A stretch of DNA of 8,104 nt from Neisseriaceae bacterium (lineage in GTDB: Bacteria; Pseudomonadota; Gammaproteobacteria; Burkholderiales; UBA11063), in assembly GCA_947470205.1 (NCBI GenBank), contig CANISK010000059.1:1-8104 (forward strand). Reading direction: 5' to 3'. Within the stretch, counting starts at the first letter, position 1. Each line of letters opens with the position of its first letter. The notes beneath the pieces are model-generated. The model worked only from the letters and a program-made list of their open reading frames with translations, did not search any database and was not told where the DNA came from. Positions 1 through 6,484 of this stretch are shown one piece after another. A program made the translations under genes and the position numbers.

Positions 1-886
1 CTCCACAAATAAAACCACGTACATTATGAAACCAATGAAAATACCATGGGAGCTTAGCTTTTGACATTGCATTAAAGATCTCTGGCACTCCAGCGAAGTA
101 TTTGCATCGCTTTAATAGTAACTGCTTTAATACTTTCTTAAAATCATTTTTTGTGCTAATAGATCTAATTACAACCAAACCACTATTGGTGTAGATTGGC
201 AATATAACAGTAACAGTTAAGGTAAATGCATGAAACATTGGGAGATAACAAATCATACATGCCTGTCCATCTTTTGCTTTCATCACCTTCATAACACCTT
301 CACAATTGGAAAAGATATTTCTAAATGTGAGCATGGCTCCTTTTGGTTTACCAGTGGTGCCAGATGTGTATAAAATAGATGCTATGCCATCCAATGTGCT
401 AGGGTGTGCACCACATTCCACATAATCATTTTTGTCAAATATTTTATCATAATTAATATTTTTCTCATTTTCAATTGAGCTATCATCCACCCATACTATC
501 TGATCAATATTGGTTTTAATTAAGAGATCTTTAGTTTCAGCAAGATATTTACCCGATGAGAATAATAATTTTGCCTGAACATCATTAATGACATATGCCA
601 ATTCATCTGATTTAAAGAAATTATTAACTGGTACTGGTATTGCACCAATTTTACTAATGGCAAATATATTCACCACAAATTGCCATGAATTTGACATCAC
701 AAGTGCAACTTTATCATTTGGCTTAATGCCAATCGACGAAAGATAATTTGCTATGGTGTCTATATATTTTTTGAATTGTAAATTGGTAATTTTTAAATCT
801 TCTTCGAAGATTATGATTTTATTTGGTTTGTGATTTGCGTTGTGCGTAACGACATCATAGAAACAATTGAATTTGTAGTTCTGCAT
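1..886 (-). CDS. Acyl-CoA synthetase / AMP-dependent ligase, N-terminal part (cut by window edge)
   Basis: This is the first 295 codons of an ANL-superfamily adenylate-forming ligase; the C-terminal part lies beyond base 1. Family members activate a carboxylic acid with ATP to an acyl-adenylate and transfer it to CoA. The nucleotide-binding loop YTSGTTGKPKGA is at residues 173-184. It is followed by the family-typical YLPMFHAF stretch near 214-221 and a FAGVPEIFNAM segment near 264-274, as in fatty-acyl-CoA ligases of the FadD type. The start is set by an AAGGGG Shine-Dalgarno sequence five bases before the ATG. The substrate cannot be told, because the acid-binding and C-terminal hinge motifs are mostly outside the window. 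A medium- or long-chain fatty acid is likeliest, but an aryl or other acid ligase is possible. It lies 130 bases downstream of artM on the same strand with its own predicted promoter, so it is probably a separate unit. Confidence 0.9.
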   Translation of the reverse strand, partial: MQNYKFNCFYDVVTHNANHKPNKIIIFEEDLKITNLQFKKYIDTIANYLSSIGIKPNDKVALVMSNSWQFVVNIFAISKIGAIPVPVNNFFKSDELAYVINDVQAKLLFSSGKYLAETKDLLIKTNIDQIVWVDDSSIENEKNINYDKIFDKNDYVECGAHPSTLDGIASILYTSGTTGKPKGAMLTFRNIFSNCEGVMKVMKAKDGQACMICYLPMFHAFTLTVTVILPIYTNSGLVVIRSISTKNDFKKVLKQLLLKRCKYFAGVPEIFNAMSKAKLPWYFHWFHNVRGFICG

Positions 887-974
887 CTAATCCCCTTTCG
901 TGATAAGTTACAATCGAAGTATTTGGAAGTTTTACTCTTCGAAAATAAGAAATTTATGACGCTATGTAATATAG

Positions 975-1003
975 TATATAAGGAATAAATTTTTTATTTT
1001 CAA
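975..1003 (-). promoter_or_regulatory. Predicted sigma70 promoter for the acyl-CoA ligase gene
   Basis: On the minus strand a TTGAAA hexamer (998-1003) is separated by 17 bases from TATATA (975-980). This predicts a start near 968 and a leader of about 80 bases before the ligase ATG. The leader contains a 6-bp inverted repeat (TCGAAG at 914-919, CTTCGA at 937-942) with a 17-base loop, of unknown meaning. The region is AT-rich, so chance matches are common. No clear terminator for the art operon is visible in this gap, so read-through into the ligase remains possible. Confidence 0.4.
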
Positions 1004-1016
1004 TCACGTCTAGGTT

Positions 1017-1697
1017 TCAAATACGAAGAGTATATATCTTTTTTAAAGATAATGAATACAATTTAATAATTAAGAAATTGATCAACAAATAAATACATCC
1101 GGCGAGAAATAAGCATGGTAATGTGGCATATGTTGCTGAAATTAAAAATTTTGTCACACCCATTAAATCCATTATTGTGATAGTGCTTGCAAGAGAGGTG
1201 CTTTTTAAAATAATAGCCACTTCATTGGAGTAAGAAGGTATAGCGATACGTATAAGTCTACTCAAAATTACACTATATATCATTTGTATTTTAGACATCC
1301 CAAGAGATAGACATGCGTCAAACTCACCCTGCGGGATTGATTTTACAAGCCCCCTAAATAATACCACACAATATCCACTGGAGTTTAGAGATAAAGCAAT
1401 CACAGTACACCCAAAGCCACTTTTTAAAAAATGCCATAAGAAACTATTTCGTATACATTCAAATTGAGCGCTTCCATAATAAATAAGGAAAATTTGTACC
1501 AATAAAGGAGTGCCCCGGATAATAAATGTATACAACCAGATAATAAAATTTAATGGTTTAAACTTCAAAAAACTAAGGGCGGTTAATACTGATGATAAGA
1601 GTAGCCCCATGACAAGAGAACACACCATAAGAGCAATTGTAATAAAAACTCCGTTTAATACAAGTGGTGCGTAATATTTTAATTCATTTAAATCCAT
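1017..1697 (-). CDS. artM: Arginine ABC transporter permease, ArtM-like
   Basis: This inner-membrane permease subunit has 226 residues, the usual size for the polar amino acid (His/Glu/Gln/Arg/opine) permease family. It should pair with the ArtQ-like subunit to form the channel energised by the ArtP-like ATPase. The hallmark RGTPLLVQIFLIYYG is at residues 61-75, followed by ALSLNSSGY near 101-109. The cytoplasmic EAA-type coupling loop is at about 122-150 (IPQGEFDACLSLGMSK), then SYSNEV and KSTSLA at about 155-170. All of these match the E. coli ArtM pattern as I recall it, more closely than ArtQ. Several hydrophobic membrane spans are evident. It overlaps the upstream artQ by 14 bases, which suggests coupled translation. 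It is the last gene of the operon. Arginine specificity is inferred from similarity of all four subunits. Confidence 0.9.
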   Translation of the reverse strand: MDLNELKYYAPLVLNGVFITIALMVCSLVMGLLLSSVLTALSFLKFKPLNFIIWLYTFIIRGTPLLVQIFLIYYGSAQFECIRNSFLWHFLKSGFGCTVIALSLNSSGYCVVLFRGLVKSIPQGEFDACLSLGMSKIQMIYSVILSRLIRIAIPSYSNEVAIILKSTSLASTITIMDLMGVTKFLISATYATLPCLFLAGCIYLLINFLIIKLYSLSLKKIYTLRI

Positions 1698-2352
1698 GGC
1701 GGTACTTATTATAAATGATTTTGAAAATTATTTCAAAAAATGAAGTTAGGATGAGGTACATTAATGCAGAAAGCATATAATAAGTGAATGGCTTAAAGCT
1801 TTCATTAGATGCCACTTGTGCACTAAACATGAGATCTTGTAGCCCAATGAGTGCCACCAATGAGCTGTCTTTTAGGGTTACTAAACATAAATTACTGAGT
1901 CCCGGTAATGAGTATCTAAAAATTTGTGGTAATAGTATATGAAAAAATGTAAACACAGGAGATAATCCAAGTGCCCTTCCTGAGTCTATCTGTCCATGAG
2001 GTATCATTAATATTGCTCCGATAAATACCTGCATAGCATATGCGCCATAGATGAGAGCCAGACCCAATACACCAACTATAAATGGGTTTACTGAAATATT
2101 TAAATGTAAAATATTGTTAATAAAGACTGCACCACCAAAATACATGCCAAATATAATAAGTATTTCTGGCATGCCCCTTATTATCGAATTAAATATAACA
2201 ATGCTATTTTGCAAAATGGACATCTCTTTTTTAAGAGCGCATATCGCCCACAATAAACCTAGCAATACTCCAAATAATATTGATAATATACTGATGCAAA
2301 TGGTAATTTTTGCACCAGATATCAACTGTAAAATAAACCCATCAATTTGCAT
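1684..2352 (-). CDS. artQ: Arginine ABC transporter permease, ArtQ-like
   Basis: This second inner-membrane permease subunit of the arginine importer has 222 residues. RGMPEILIIFGMYFGG at residues 59-74 matches the ArtQ-type RGLPEIL signature rather than the ArtM-type RGTPLL. A SPFIxGVxxLxLxYxAYAxQ-like stretch (NPFIVGVLGLALIYGAYAMQ) lies near 89-108. The EAA-type loop (PHGQIDSGRALGLS) is near 118-131, then LPGLSN and LKDSSLVALI near 149-169. Its ATG overlaps the artI stop codon as TAATG on the minus strand, so translation is probably coupled. It ends 14 bases inside artM. The ATPase, binding protein, Q, M order is that of artPIQM. Histidine or other basic amino acids remain possible substrates. 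Confidence 0.9.
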   Translation of the reverse strand: MQIDGFILQLISGAKITICISILSILFGVLLGLLWAICALKKEMSILQNSIVIFNSIIRGMPEILIIFGMYFGGAVFINNILHLNISVNPFIVGVLGLALIYGAYAMQVFIGAILMIPHGQIDSGRALGLSPVFTFFHILLPQIFRYSLPGLSNLCLVTLKDSSLVALIGLQDLMFSAQVASNESFKPFTYYMLSALMYLILTSFFEIIFKIIYNKYRHGFK

Positions 2353-3119
2353 TATTTAAAATATCTCTTAGCAATTTTGATGATTTCGCCATTATTCTGT
2401 AATTTTTTAATTGCGAAGTTAATTTGGTTGAGATCTTGTATGTTGCCCTTTTTGAGTGCAATGCCGTAACCATTGATTACATATGTTGAATCGATGATAT
2501 TGTATTCAATAGTCACATATTCATCATCGCCTTTTAATTTTACCCATTGTGTCATTATTGGGGCATCCCCTAATATTGCATCCAACCTCTTGGCTTCAAT
2601 ATCTAAAAAAGCACTTTGAATACTTGCATATGCTTTAATGGTGGATATTTTACCATAAGTGTTTCGTAAAAATTGTTCAAGTAATGTACCTTGTTGTACA
2701 CCGATTGATTTACCAATAAACCATGCTTGTGCATTAGAAAAGTTATTACGTTTAGGAAGTGCGAAGCTGACCCCATTGGCATAATATGGAATAGAAAAAT
2801 CCACTACACATGCACGCTCTTTTGTGATATTCATTGCCGATATAATAGCATTAAATTTACCAATATTTAAATTTGGAATGAGGCTATCAAATGGTTGATT
2901 AACAAATTCGCATTTTACATGCATATCGTTACAAATAAGACGTGCTATATCTATGTCAAAACCCTCAATGTTGCCGTGTTCATCAACCATCTCAAATGGC
3001 GGATAAGTAGCCTCCATGGCAAACTTAAATATACGTTGTGCACCATGGGTAAAATTAAAAACCAATGATAGCAAAAATATGATGGCAAATGAGTTATATT
3101 TCATGAAATTTTTACACAT
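2352..3119 (-). CDS. artI: Periplasmic arginine-binding protein of the ABC importer (solute-binding protein family 3)
   Basis: This is the periplasmic substrate-binding subunit, 255 residues. A signal peptide covers about residues 1-26: basic start, hydrophobic FAIIFLLSLVFNF, probable cleavage after THG or nearby. The mature part begins FKFAMEATYPPFEMVDEHG, followed by GFDIDIA, NQPFDSLIPNL near 79-89, ISAMNITKER near 94-103, VDFSIPYYANG near 106-116, GVQQGT near 139-144 and GDAPIMTQW near 184-192. These match E. coli ArtI/ArtJ closely, including the NQxFDSLIP segment. ArtI and ArtJ cannot be separated here; the symbol follows position in the operon. The ATG overlaps the end of artP by 8 bases. 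A second in-frame ATG five codons later also leaves a good signal peptide, and neither has a clear Shine-Dalgarno sequence. Arginine is the probable ligand by family resemblance; ornithine, lysine or histidine are alternatives. Confidence 0.9.
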   Translation of the reverse strand: MCKNFMKYNSFAIIFLLSLVFNFTHGAQRIFKFAMEATYPPFEMVDEHGNIEGFDIDIARLICNDMHVKCEFVNQPFDSLIPNLNIGKFNAIISAMNITKERACVVDFSIPYYANGVSFALPKRNNFSNAQAWFIGKSIGVQQGTLLEQFLRNTYGKISTIKAYASIQSAFLDIEAKRLDAILGDAPIMTQWVKLKGDDEYVTIEYNIIDSTYVINGYGIALKKGNIQDLNQINFAIKKLQNNGEIIKIAKRYFK

Positions 3120-3852
3120 TAGTTAAAAAATTTTGTAATTTTTGTGTTTTAGGATGGAACAAAATGTCATGTGCATACCCATTTTCAACAACTTCGCCAT
3201 GTTCGATAAATATAGCACGATTTGCCACATCTCGTGCAAAATGAATCTCATGAGTGGATACTATCACGGTCATCCCGTCAGATGCTAAGTTTTTGATGAT
3301 TTTTGATACTTCTTGTGTCATGATTGGGTCTAGAGCTGAGGTTGGCTCATCAAATAATATAATTTCAGGGTGCATCATAAGCGTGCGTGCAATTGCAATT
3401 CTTTGTTGTCCACCACCAGATAACTCTGCTGGATAGCCATTGATTTTATCTAATAAACCGAATTTTGCAAGTAAAATTTTTGCCTCAATTATGGCATCTT
3501 CTTTGGTTATTTTCAATACATGTATGGGCGCTTTTATGAGATTTTGTAAAATAGTGAGGTGTGGCCATAAATGGAACTGTTGAAATACCATACCGATTTT
3601 TTTGCGAATCTCTGTGGGATTGGCAGACTTAATATTTTGTAAATTGCTAAAATCAATTTTAGTGTCATCTAAAATAATACAGCCACTATCGGGGATTTCT
3701 AGCAAATTAATGCATTTAAGTAATGTGCTTTTGCCGGAGCCACTTTTACCAATTAATGCCACAATATCTCTTCTATCAACCTGAAGAGATATATTTTTTA
3801 AAATCTGGGTTTCCCCAAAAGTTTTGTTTATGTTTTGTAATTCAAATTTCAT
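3112..3852 (-). CDS. artP: Arginine ABC transporter ATP-binding protein, ArtP-like
   Basis: This cytoplasmic ATPase subunit has 246 residues from the ATG at 3852. Walker A GKSGSGKST is at residues 35-43 and the Q-loop QQFHLWPHLT at 91-100. The ABC signature LSGGGQQ is at 144-150, with Gly replacing the more usual Gln at the fifth position. Walker B IILFDEP is at 164-170, the D-loop SALD at 172-175 and the switch His at 201. The NLLEIPDSG and LWPHLTILQNLIKAP segments resemble E. coli ArtP more than generic HisP/GlnQ proteins. A TTG start seven codons upstream (3873) is possible, but ATG-MKFELQNI fits the family N-terminus. Neither start has a convincing Shine-Dalgarno sequence. It is the first gene of the operon and its 3' end overlaps artI by 8 bases. 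Confidence 0.92.
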   Translation of the reverse strand: MKFELQNINKTFGETQILKNISLQVDRRDIVALIGKSGSGKSTLLKCINLLEIPDSGCIILDDTKIDFSNLQNIKSANPTEIRKKIGMVFQQFHLWPHLTILQNLIKAPIHVLKITKEDAIIEAKILLAKFGLLDKINGYPAELSGGGQQRIAIARTLMMHPEIILFDEPTSALDPIMTQEVSKIIKNLASDGMTVIVSTHEIHFARDVANRAIFIEHGEVVENGYAHDILFHPKTQKLQNFLTNV

Positions 3853-3911
3853 GGATATAAAAACGCAATTCAATAAAATATATAGGTAATATGTTTACAT
3901 TTAATTAAAAT

Positions 3912-3974
3912 ATGCACCGATTTTAACACATGTATTTTATGGGGTGCATTTATTGTGCGTCTACCCCATGGTAG
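3912..3974. promoter_or_regulatory. Nested inverted repeats in the divergent artP / SidE-PDE-like intergenic region
   Basis: Three overlapping inverted repeats are packed here. ATGCACC (3912-3918) pairs with GGTGCAT (3943-3949) across 24 bases. TGGGGT (3940-3945) pairs with ACCCCA (3963-3968). CTACC (3961-3965) pairs with GGTAG (3970-3974) around CCAT. The first two share bases 3943-3945, and the second and third share 3963-3965, so neighbouring structures exclude each other. They lie between two divergent genes, so they could be operators or leader RNA structure for the minus-strand art operon. I looked for an ArgR-type box and found no convincing one. Function is unknown. Confidence 0.35.
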
Positions 3975-3981
3975 CCTCCTT
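3961..3981 (-). promoter_or_regulatory. Orphan perfect Shine-Dalgarno followed by ATG-GGG-TAG
   Basis: On the minus strand AAGGAGG (complement of 3975-3981) stands five bases before an ATG (3967-3969) that is followed by one Gly codon and TAG. This is the best ribosome binding site in the window, yet it opens only a two-codon frame. It lies about 115 bases upstream of artP on the same strand, so it could be a minimal upstream ORF in the artP leader. It could equally be the relic of a lost gene start or chance. No transcript start upstream of it is obvious. Confidence 0.35.
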
Positions 3982-4001
3982 AAAATCTAACATATATGAT
4001 T

Positions 4002-4030
4002 TTGTACCTATTGCTGAATATCTATAAAAT
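4002..4030 (+). promoter_or_regulatory. Predicted promoter for the SidE-PDE-like gene
   Basis: TTGTAC (4002-4007) is followed after 17 bases by TAAAAT (4025-4030), with the gene's ATG about 50 bases downstream. The -35 is a weak match and the -10 a good one. The surroundings are very AT-rich, so confidence is limited. Confidence 0.3.
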
Positions 4031-4079
4031 ATAAAAAGATTATTTAATTTTGCTCTTACATTTATAAAAGGTATTTCAT

Positions 4080-4763
4080 ATGTTAAATTCAAATCATGTA
4101 AATAAAGATGTTCGACAAGCACAAGCAATAAGGTGCAAATACTATGATAGGCTATCACGAAATTCCAATTTATTTAATGATAATAATTTAGAAAAAAATC
4201 AACTTCCGCAAACTGTTTATACAAAAATTTACGAAATGCATTTTAATAATAAACCAAAAACAATTTATCATGGTTTCGCCCATGCAAATGTTGCCACTAT
4301 TTTGGGTGCAACAGTTGCCAAATTAATTAAAGACGGAGAACTTTACCCAAAGGAGTTTGAGCAACAATTTTCTAAACATTCTCCTGTTGATAATTTTCTG
4401 AAAAATAATTTTATTCAATTAGTTACAATTGCTTTACTGCTTCATGATGGTGGTAGGCTGAATGGGGAAGATGGCCGTGATGATTGGGAAAAAGAAAGCG
4501 CAGATAATGTGAATAAGTTTATTTTCGCTCATTTAGAACATGAACAATCTTTATCAGAGAAAGATCGGAAATCTACATTGTTAGAGAAATTAATTACTAA
4601 TTATCCAGATATGTCAGAAGGAAATAAGCAACCATTTGTTTCATATATCTCAGATGCTGCAAATGAGGGTATATTAAATACAGGGTTAGTGCAATCAATG
4701 AGAAAGAATGGCATATTTAATACACTTAGTAAAGATGTGCAAACCAGACTCAATCTAATATAA
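4080..4763 (+). CDS. SidE-type phosphodiesterase-domain-like protein, putative effector
   Basis: This 227-residue protein has no signal peptide or membrane segment. A polar, Asn-rich N-terminus (1-40) precedes a conserved-looking core: HGFAHAN at 64-70, then hydrophobic IQLVTIALLLHDGGR at 112-126, and GEDGRDDWEKES at 129-140. This spacing, an HGxxH followed about 55 residues later by a hydrophobic helix, HDxxR, GxD, WxxES, recalls the phosphodiesterase domain of Legionella SidE effectors and their standalone DupA/DupB relatives. Those act on ADP-ribosylated or phosphoribosylated ubiquitin through two His and a Glu. His64/68 and a Glu around 137 could fill two of these roles, but I cannot place the second catalytic His in the C-terminal part (the only later His residues are 151 and 154). 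The protein is shorter than the SidE domain and may be truncated or specialised. The start has AAGG eight bases upstream. It could instead be a generic HD-like phosphohydrolase. Confidence 0.6.
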   Translation: MLNSNHVNKDVRQAQAIRCKYYDRLSRNSNLFNDNNLEKNQLPQTVYTKIYEMHFNNKPKTIYHGFAHANVATILGATVAKLIKDGELYPKEFEQQFSKHSPVDNFLKNNFIQLVTIALLLHDGGRLNGEDGRDDWEKESADNVNKFIFAHLEHEQSLSEKDRKSTLLEKLITNYPDMSEGNKQPFVSYISDAANEGILNTGLVQSMRKNGIFNTLSKDVQTRLNLI

Positions 4764-4870
4764 ATGAAGACCGCCTAGTTGGTTGCATGTGTCCATCTTT
4801 TACTTATTAGTCGAGTTTTGATTACTTGATAAATCGTTTATTATGTGCATTATGTGTTCAATAATTTAAT

Positions 4871-4936
4871 AGACCTCTTGCATCACCTATGTAAAATTTA
4901 CTATATGTAAAAAATTTGTCATGCGCTAAGAGGTCT
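4871..4936. repeat. Decayed copy of the inverted-repeat (MITE-like) element
   Basis: The left end, AGACCTCTTGCATCACCT at 4871-4888, matches the left end of the element at 7049-7169 except for one base (CATCACC against CATAACC). The right end AAGAGGTCT (4928-4936) is the exact reverse complement of its first nine bases. The copy is about 66 bp, lacks the internal GC-rich palindrome and has no clear TA duplication on the right, so it looks like an internally deleted or diverged relative. It separates the SidE-PDE-like gene from the flavoprotein gene. Confidence 0.6.
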
Positions 4937-4948
4937 GATGACAAATTT
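4912..4948. terminator. 11-bp-stem hairpin, possible terminator downstream of the SidE-PDE-like gene
   Basis: AAATTTGTCAT (4912-4922) and ATGACAAATTT (4938-4948) form a perfect 11-bp inverted repeat around a 15-base loop. The loop contains the right terminal repeat of the decayed element, so this stem and the element's own terminal pairing exclude each other. The stem is AT-rich and is followed only by ATTTATTG-like sequence, not a clean T-run. Intrinsic termination is therefore possible but unproven; it may instead mark a further insertion boundary. Confidence 0.35.
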
Positions 4949-4968
4949 ATTTATTGTATGCTGCCATA

Positions 4969-4979
4969 TATAATATAAT
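4969..4979 (+). promoter_or_regulatory. Possible -10 region for the flavoprotein gene
   Basis: Two overlapping TATAAT hexamers occur at 4969-4974 and 4974-4979. The best-placed -35 candidates (TTTATT at 4946-4951 or TTATTG at 4951-4956) are weak. A transcript starting near 4981-4986 would begin at or next to the ATG at 4985, which favours the downstream GTG at 5021 as the real translation start. Confidence 0.35.
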
Positions 4980-5020
4980 TCATTATGAGTTGGTTGTTTT
5001 ATGGAAAAATTGGTGAAATT

Positions 5021-6193
5021 GTGAGTACTTATGATGCAATTATTATTGGTGCTGGTGCTGCTGGTTTAATGTGTGCGGCAATTGGTGCATCCCGCAATAA
5101 AAAAATTCTGCTTGTTGACCATAGCAATAAACTGGCCGAAAAAATCCGCATTTCCGGTGGTGGTAGATGTAACTTTACTAATATTTATACGCATCATGAT
5201 AAATTTTTGTCTGACACAAATAAGTTTTGCGTTTCTCCTTTATCTCGGTATACTCCCAATCATTTTACTGAATTATTAAACAAATATTCTATTGGTTATC
5301 ATGAAAAAACTTTAGGGCAATTATTTTGCAATAATAGTTCTGAAGATATAATTAATTTATTAACTTTTTTAACTAATGAACATAAAGTATGCCGTAAAAT
5401 GGGAGTATCAGTAAACACTATTGAAAAAACTTTATTTGGGTTTAATGTTAGTACAACAATTGGGAATTTTAAAGCCAACTCCTTAGTTATTGCAACAGGT
5501 GGACTTGCGATTCCACAAATTGGAGCTACTGGCTTTGGTTATAATGTTGCCAAACAGTTTAATATTAATGTTATTACTCCAAAACCAGCTTTGGTACCAT
5601 TGGCATTATCACCCAATCAACTACAATATTTATCTCCATTATCAGGTACATCATTTTTGAGCAAAACAGCAATTCAAAAAATCAATTTTCAGGAAAACAC
5701 ACTGATCACTCATCGTGGACTTAGTGGACCTGCTATTCTACAAATTTCATCTTATTGGGACGGTGGAGTGGATATTATTATTGATATGTTGCCAAATCTT
5801 GATATTAGAAATGAAATTAATAATCAACGCCCGAGCACTCAACAGCTTGAAAAATTTTTAAGCCAGTACTTCTCACAGCGTTTAGCCAAAAGTATTTGTA
5901 TGATGATACAAATTAATAAGCAAATTAGTCAGCTATCGAATATTGAGATTAATAAAATTCATGAATTTATTCATAAATTTATTGTAAAACCAACCGGCAC
6001 ATTAGGATTTAAAAAGGCTGAAGTAACTAAAGGAGGGGTTGATTGTAAGGAATTATCCTCTAAAACCATGATGAGCAATAAAATAGAAGGATTATTTTTT
6101 ATTGGCGAAGTGGTTGATGTTACCGGATGGCTTGGCGGATACAATTTTCAATGGGCGTGGTCATCGTCATTTGTTGCAGCGCAGTATATCTAA
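5021..6193 (+). CDS. HI0933/BaiN/YhiN-family NAD(P)/FAD-dependent flavoprotein
   Basis: This cytoplasmic flavoprotein has 390 residues from GTG 5021, or 402 if the ATG at 4985 is used. The family is conserved in bacteria; BaiN has been described as a reductase in bile-acid metabolism, but most members have no proven substrate. Motifs, numbered from ATG 4985, are the FAD dinucleotide loop GAGAAG at 22-27, the hallmark SGGGRCNFTN at 57-66, a GGLAIPQIGATGFGY segment near 175-190, THRGLSGPAIL in the middle domain, a C-terminal KAEVTKGGV stretch, and GEVVDVTGWLGGYNFQWAW at 374-392. The length is normal and nothing key is missing. GTG 5021 is preferred because GGTG lies about five bases before it, the product then starts STYDAIIIGAG as in relatives, and the ATG lacks a Shine-Dalgarno sequence and abuts the predicted promoter. 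The biological substrate cannot be inferred. Confidence 0.9.
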   Translation: MSTYDAIIIGAGAAGLMCAAIGASRNKKILLVDHSNKLAEKIRISGGGRCNFTNIYTHHDKFLSDTNKFCVSPLSRYTPNHFTELLNKYSIGYHEKTLGQLFCNNSSEDIINLLTFLTNEHKVCRKMGVSVNTIEKTLFGFNVSTTIGNFKANSLVIATGGLAIPQIGATGFGYNVAKQFNINVITPKPALVPLALSPNQLQYLSPLSGTSFLSKTAIQKINFQENTLITHRGLSGPAILQISSYWDGGVDIIIDMLPNLDIRNEINNQRPSTQQLEKFLSQYFSQRLAKSICMMIQINKQISQLSNIEINKIHEFIHKFIVKPTGTLGFKKAEVTKGGVDCKELSSKTMMSNKIEGLFFIGEVVDVTGWLGGYNFQWAWSSSFVAAQYI

Positions 6194-6261
6194 AATGCCA
6201 GTACATATAGTAAAATTCATCTTTTTTTAAGCTACCACGCTTTTAATAAGAAGGATTTTAT

Positions 6262-6399
6262 ATGGACTGGCAAGACAAAATGATAACACTTTTTATGCGA
6301 AATGTTAGTAAGTTTCAATTTGTCTGTACTGGTAATATTATAGCGATTCTCGCTCTTGCAACCCTAGATTTTGGTTATATTTTACCTCACACTGCTTAA
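6262..6399 (+). CDS. 45-residue single-pass membrane microprotein, unknown
   Basis: This small ORF encodes 45 residues, beginning MDWQDKMITLFMRN and ending FGYILPHTA. A polar, slightly basic N-terminus (1-17) precedes a hydrophobic segment at about 20-34 (FVCTGNIIAILALAT) long enough for one membrane helix. It has a good ribosome binding site, AAGGA at 6251-6255, six bases before the ATG. It lies 68 bases downstream of the flavoprotein gene on the same strand, so the two may be co-transcribed. I do not recognise a family. It may be a genuine microprotein or the surviving N-terminus of a membrane protein cut short by the insertions just downstream. Confidence 0.45.
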   Translation: MDWQDKMITLFMRNVSKFQFVCTGNIIAILALATLDFGYILPHTA

Positions 6400-6439
6400 T
6401 TTCAATACGATTATACAAAAGATTATTTGCAAATCAAAA

Positions 6440-6461
6440 ACCGCGCCGCAAGCAGCGCGGT
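6440..6461 (-). terminator. Right-end hairpin of the IS200-like element, also a good tnpA terminator
   Basis: ACCGCGC (6440-6446) pairs with GCGCGGT (6455-6461) around an 8-base loop. Read on the minus strand the stem is followed at once by TTTTTG, the form of an intrinsic terminator just after the tnpA stop codon. In IS200/IS605 elements the end hairpins are the transposase recognition sites, so the structure may serve both purposes. Confidence 0.6.
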
Positions 6462-6484
6462 ATGTTAGAACAGACTATCTCAGT

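Noticed and set aside
3853..3960. ArgR-type box upstream of the art operon
   Set aside because: The best half-matches (around the minus-strand TGCAT...AATTA segment) have several mismatches in an AT-rich background, too weak to report.
3961..4158. 65-codon minus-strand ORF between artP and the SidE-PDE-like gene
   Set aside because: It covers the promoter, leader and 5' end of the opposite-strand gene, lacks a start site with a ribosome binding site, and has no recognisable motif. Only the orphan Shine-Dalgarno near its end is of interest.
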